Assembly (NCBI RefSeq): GCF_013041605.1 | Contig: NZ_JABEQC010000006.1 | Location: 62,001-126,000, forward strand | DNA from: Vibrio plantisponsor | GTDB taxonomy: Bacteria > Pseudomonadota > Gammaproteobacteria > Enterobacterales > Vibrionaceae | Length of the DNA stretch: 64,000 nt | Direction: 5' to 3' | Part shown: piece by piece, positions 63,858 to 64,000 of the stretch | How positions within the stretch are numbered: position 1 is the first letter of the stretch | Layout of the letters: every line of letters begins with the position of its first letter | Notes under the pieces: model-generated | Told to the model about the DNA's origin: nothing | Database searches by the model: none | The model's input: only the letters and a program-made list of their open reading frames with translations | Program-made: the position numbers and the translations under genes

Positions 63858-64000
63858 ATGAAATATCAACAGCTTGAAAACCTAGAATGTGGTTGGAAAT
63901 GGCAGTATTTGATTAAGAAGTGGAAAGATGGTGAATCAATTACTTGCCATCTTGATCGTAGTGAAGCAGATGCTGCCATACAGAAATTGAAATCAATTGA
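63858..64000 (+). CDS. matP: Macrodomain Ter protein MatP (partial)
   Basis: The first 47 codons are present; the gene runs off the right edge. [20 protein letters not shown] matches the E. coli MatP start ([20 protein letters not shown]) at nearly every position. MatP binds matS sites, condenses the replication-terminus macrodomain and links it to the divisome through ZapB. It is divergent from the Lon-like gene, as in E. coli. Confidence 0.95.
   Translation, partial: [47 protein letters not shown]

Overview
The window is one gene-dense stretch of a Vibrio chromosome, most likely the large chromosome. The genus call rests on three things. The gene blocks follow the gammaproteobacterial order but in Vibrio form: prc-proQ-msrC-(ABC)-letA-letB-rsmF and pyrD-zapC-rlmKL-grx-uup-DUF3466-rmf / fabA-lonH / matP. 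A tandem glycine riboswitch precedes an Na+/alanine symporter, the arrangement described for V. cholerae VC1422. An Hcp protein matches the V. cholerae Hcp as I remember it at nearly every position. Three perfect matS sites and the start of matP suggest a position in or near the Ter macrodomain. I saw no rRNA, tRNA, CRISPR array, insertion sequence or prophage.

Left part (1-12 kb): a truncated TPR/GGDEF sensor, a GNAT acetyltransferase, and a 75-residue protein of unknown function under a near-consensus LexA box. Next comes a three-gene operon encoding a membrane DUF2760 protein and two divergent Hsp70 proteins, preceded by a sigma-32-like promoter. Then follow a DEDDh exonuclease, a TerB-like protein, a small acidic protein, an ERIC element and azoreductase.

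Middle part (12-34 kb): hrpA, a small outer-membrane barrel, an AT-rich EAL-HDOD protein, an M32 carboxypeptidase, an orphan hcp behind a sigma-54 promoter, a DMT transporter, an 8-oxoguanine deaminase-like enzyme with a LysE exporter, and the riboswitch-controlled symporter. A 52-residue membrane protein paired with a coiled-coil membrane protein follows, then yajQ and a Trp-type DAHP synthase divergent from a stand-alone, degenerate PEP-synthase C-terminal domain. The part ends with a DUF4442 hotdog protein, an unknown membrane protein and a CvfB-type RNA-binding protein.

Right part (33-64 kb): mostly conserved housekeeping. It holds rsmF, the LetAB lipid-transport system with an ABC exporter in the same transcription unit, msrC, proQ, prc, a secreted unknown, pepN, DUF2835, the large NAD-glutamate dehydrogenase, pyrD, zapC, rlmKL, a glutaredoxin-like protein, uup, a GlyGly-CTERM DUF3466 protein, rmf, fabA (with FadR- and FabR-like sites), a Lon-like protease and the start of matP.

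The parts most likely to hold something undescribed are the Hsp70 pair with its DUF2760 partner, the SOS-controlled 75-residue protein, the PEP-synthase-like pseudoenzyme beside DAHP synthase, and a folded RNA element downstream of rsmF.
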